A stretch of 64,000 nt of DNA from Tomocerus qinae. Taxonomy: Eukaryota; Arthropoda; Collembola; Entomobryomorpha; Tomoceridae. Position numbers and translations under genes: made by a program. The notes beneath the pieces were generated by a model, which saw nothing but the letters and a program-made list of their open reading frames with translations, searched no databases and was not told the origin of the DNA. How positions within the stretch are numbered: the stretch's first letter is position 1; every line of letters starts with the position of its first letter. The stretch is taken from the NCBI GenBank assembly GCA_020055645.1, contig CM034546.1, positions 37,386,001-37,450,000 on the forward strand, given 5' to 3'. Of this stretch, positions 61,901 through 64,000 are shown piece after piece.

Positions 61901-63323
61901 CTTTATAGTAATTACTTTTTGAGTAGCCTTCAAGAAAGCTGTTCCCGGAATAAAAACGATGAAGTATAGATTAATTTGAAGGTTTGTCTGTAACCCTACC
62001 CGACTTTCATATTTTCCAGTTACTTTTTTCATAATTCTCTACTGACCTGAGACCAATGGTCCTGCACAAATACCATAAATTTTAAAAATTTCATCGAAAC
62101 CTATTAAAATATAGAGGTTATAATGGACACTACTCATTTTTGTTTCTGACTTGAGGGTATAAGGTTGGCAACATATATATACACAAATTAATATAAATAC
62201 CAAAAATACTCAAACATTCTCAGTTTCAAACGAGGATGAGAATTTGAAATCTTCATTTTAACTTAGAATGGGGTTCTTGGTGATTGAAAAAAATCATTTT
62301 ATGGGTATAGGATCAGTATTGGTCTTCAATCCTTAGGGAATTTTCCAAAAAGTTTTATTTCTCGAATTTTCTCGATTCACAATTACCATCTATCTAGGAT
62401 CCCTCTTTTATAATTTTTGCTGGTTACATTCCTTCATGTAACATTCCCATTTGTAGCAAAATCAATCTGAGTCTTTTAAAGCATGCACACTTCCCTAAAA
62501 TCAAAACAAATGATCTGTTTCTTTACCTCCCATTCTACTCGTAGCATCAGGTGCGGTCAGTAGAGGAAGGTCCCAAAAAAGTATTTGAACTTTGATATGG
62601 GACTATTCATCGAATTGGTTGCATTCCATTATTAGAGCTCTGTGACCAAAATATAAAACAATATTTTGTCATAAATAATGAAATGTGTGCTTGGTACCAG
62701 TTTTAAGCCCAATGATAATCCATCATCACATCTCACAGCGCTGACCATGTTTAAATGCGATGAAAGTTTGAAAAAAATGAATAAAAAATTCATGTATTAT
62801 TATGAAATATTTCCATTCCAATTTGAAAGGTATATGCGCCAAATGACCGCACAACGGTGCCACAGCCAGGTGGGAAGGGGTATGTAGGGAAACGAGACTG
62901 AAAAGAGGTCAAGGTGGGTAGATGAGAATTTATTGGAAAATGGATCAATAGAAGGCCATTAAGTTTTCATTTTTCATTACTTTTTTATTGTTTACCGAAA
63001 TTGTGTGAGAAAAAGGATGAGTATAAGCAATATCCCACTTAATGACGTCGAAGAATGTTCGAACAAAATTCTTATTGAATAGATAATATTCTAAAATTTG
63101 TTTTTCAGCCGAAAACTTTTGGATGCTGGTTCATTTTGACGAAATTGAACGCCAAATAATGGCCGCGCCGATATCTGACTCAGATCTACCTTGTCATAAT
63201 TATGATGCTACCATGTTCCCTAACTACATCCTGGTTTCAAACAATGTTGGTGGTTGTTCTTTTATGTCTCGTGGTGTCGACATTATGAACAGTGGCTTTT
63301 GTTTGGCATACACCGTATTGTAA
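58916..63323 (+). CDS. CUB-domain secreted protein D, without the Cys module
   Basis: Seven exons: 58916-59015, 59280-59386, 59573-59732, 59810-59941, 60092-60225, 61105-61288 and 63109-63323. Phases agree throughout; 343 residues. A signal peptide (KYIFCLFAFATIIKFSSC) is followed directly by the first CUB-like domain (AQCTTSDLVTVTRN, VCQLRLDFP, LDICG, YLDYGS). Then comes the second (QDCLQYYTERTG, YRVCMEKQ, VDYIEIPGG), and the protein ends GFCLAYTVL. The two exons coding the six-Cys module in A and B are absent; none was found in the intron after exon 1, and exon 1 joins the CUB exon in phase. Secreted, function unknown. A poly(A) signal AATAAA is at about 63580. Confidence 0.85.
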
Positions 63324-64000
63324 CATTTGTAAAGGAGTGTCTGATTTTAGATTCAAACGTTTATAATTTGTAAATCACATTCATGCATCTATTGGAATGG
63401 TGAACAAGCAATTGAGAAACCAGTTGTATTATAATTTTAATACCCATAACAAAACCTAATCTTTTGTTATATTGTAACACTTTTAGCAAAATTTGTTTTG
63501 TAAAATTAAAATTACGACATTTTTATGGTATTAGAGTTATTGATTCTATAAATTATTGTGATGAACTTACTGAAGCATATAATAAAATAAAATAATAACA
63601 TGTTAAATGTTAAATAATAATTGATAATGACTATCAACGTGATGAAAGTCACGGTAATATTGTGGCTTATCAGAGGCAAACAAACATATGATCAAGCATG
63701 TATCCAGTAGGGTGCCGAGGGCGCAACGCCACCCCTAAATGTGAGTAAAAAAGAAGCTTTTTCTCAAAAAAGCCAAAATCATAAATTTTTTTCGGGCGAA
63801 TATGTCATGTATGTCATTATTTTTGTTTGCGTCCTCCTTGAAAAATTTTTTAGATACGTGCCTGCTTATTATACAATGTTTTACACTTCAATTTAATTTA
63901 GATATATACATCAAATCAAACTAAACACTACAATATTTATAATAATAAATATTATATACTTTAATAAATCATATGCAGTATATGACTTGAAATTATTATA
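63324..64000. other. 3' flank of CUB gene D
   Basis: AT-rich with AATAAAATAAAATAATAA near 63580. The last 40 bases resemble 57586-57622, which lies about 1.3 kb upstream of gene D. Confidence 0.5.

Overview
The window is AT-rich eukaryotic DNA with spliced genes, and it looks like an arthropod genome. Divergent chemosensory ionotropic receptors (IRs), a cluster of secreted CUB-domain genes, a BEL/Pao retrotransposon and many small non-autonomous DNA elements point to a hexapod. The receptor sequences, together with an apparently intact gulonolactone-oxidase-type gene (a family most insects lack), suggest a non-insect hexapod such as a springtail. No species can be named from the sequence alone. 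I saw no rRNA, tRNA or CRISPR.

Region by region. 1-14.5 kb is an IR graveyard. It holds a 5'-cut IR copy ending in a foldback insertion (1-1.6 kb), a second IR copy with one in-frame stop (7.65-9.8 kb), an IR remnant (12.2 kb), a RING/TRAIP-like remnant (12.8-13.8 kb) and two fragments of a Fax-like GST-fold gene in opposite orientations (7.4 and 14.1 kb). Segmental copies of flanking non-coding DNA lie between them. 16.9-19.9 kb is a four-exon, secreted, covalent-FAD aldonolactone oxidase gene. A broken IR follows on the minus strand (20.4-21.2 kb), then a 36-bp minisatellite and assorted foldbacks (22-24.2 kb).

27.7-63.3 kb is a tandem cluster of CUB genes, all on the plus strand: A (27.8-38.5 kb), B (42.2-46.0 kb), the decayed copy C (50.1-50.9 kb) and D (58.9-63.3 kb). 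Their exon-intron phases match almost exactly. A 6.6-kb BEL/Pao element sits inside the signal-peptide exon of gene A. A full-length non-LTR retrotransposon with a 16-bp target duplication (53.1-57.5 kb) lies between C and D.

The most novel material is in the DNA elements. One is a 21-bp-minisatellite-carrying TIR element in two inverted copies (5.0-6.5 and 25.4-27.4 kb), with 4-bp target duplications and an internal stem supported by three compensatory base changes. The other is a foldback family with short tandem subrepeats in its arms and an ATAT target. For one copy, the paralogous IR gene gives the empty site. Two hAT-type MITEs have clean 8-bp duplications.
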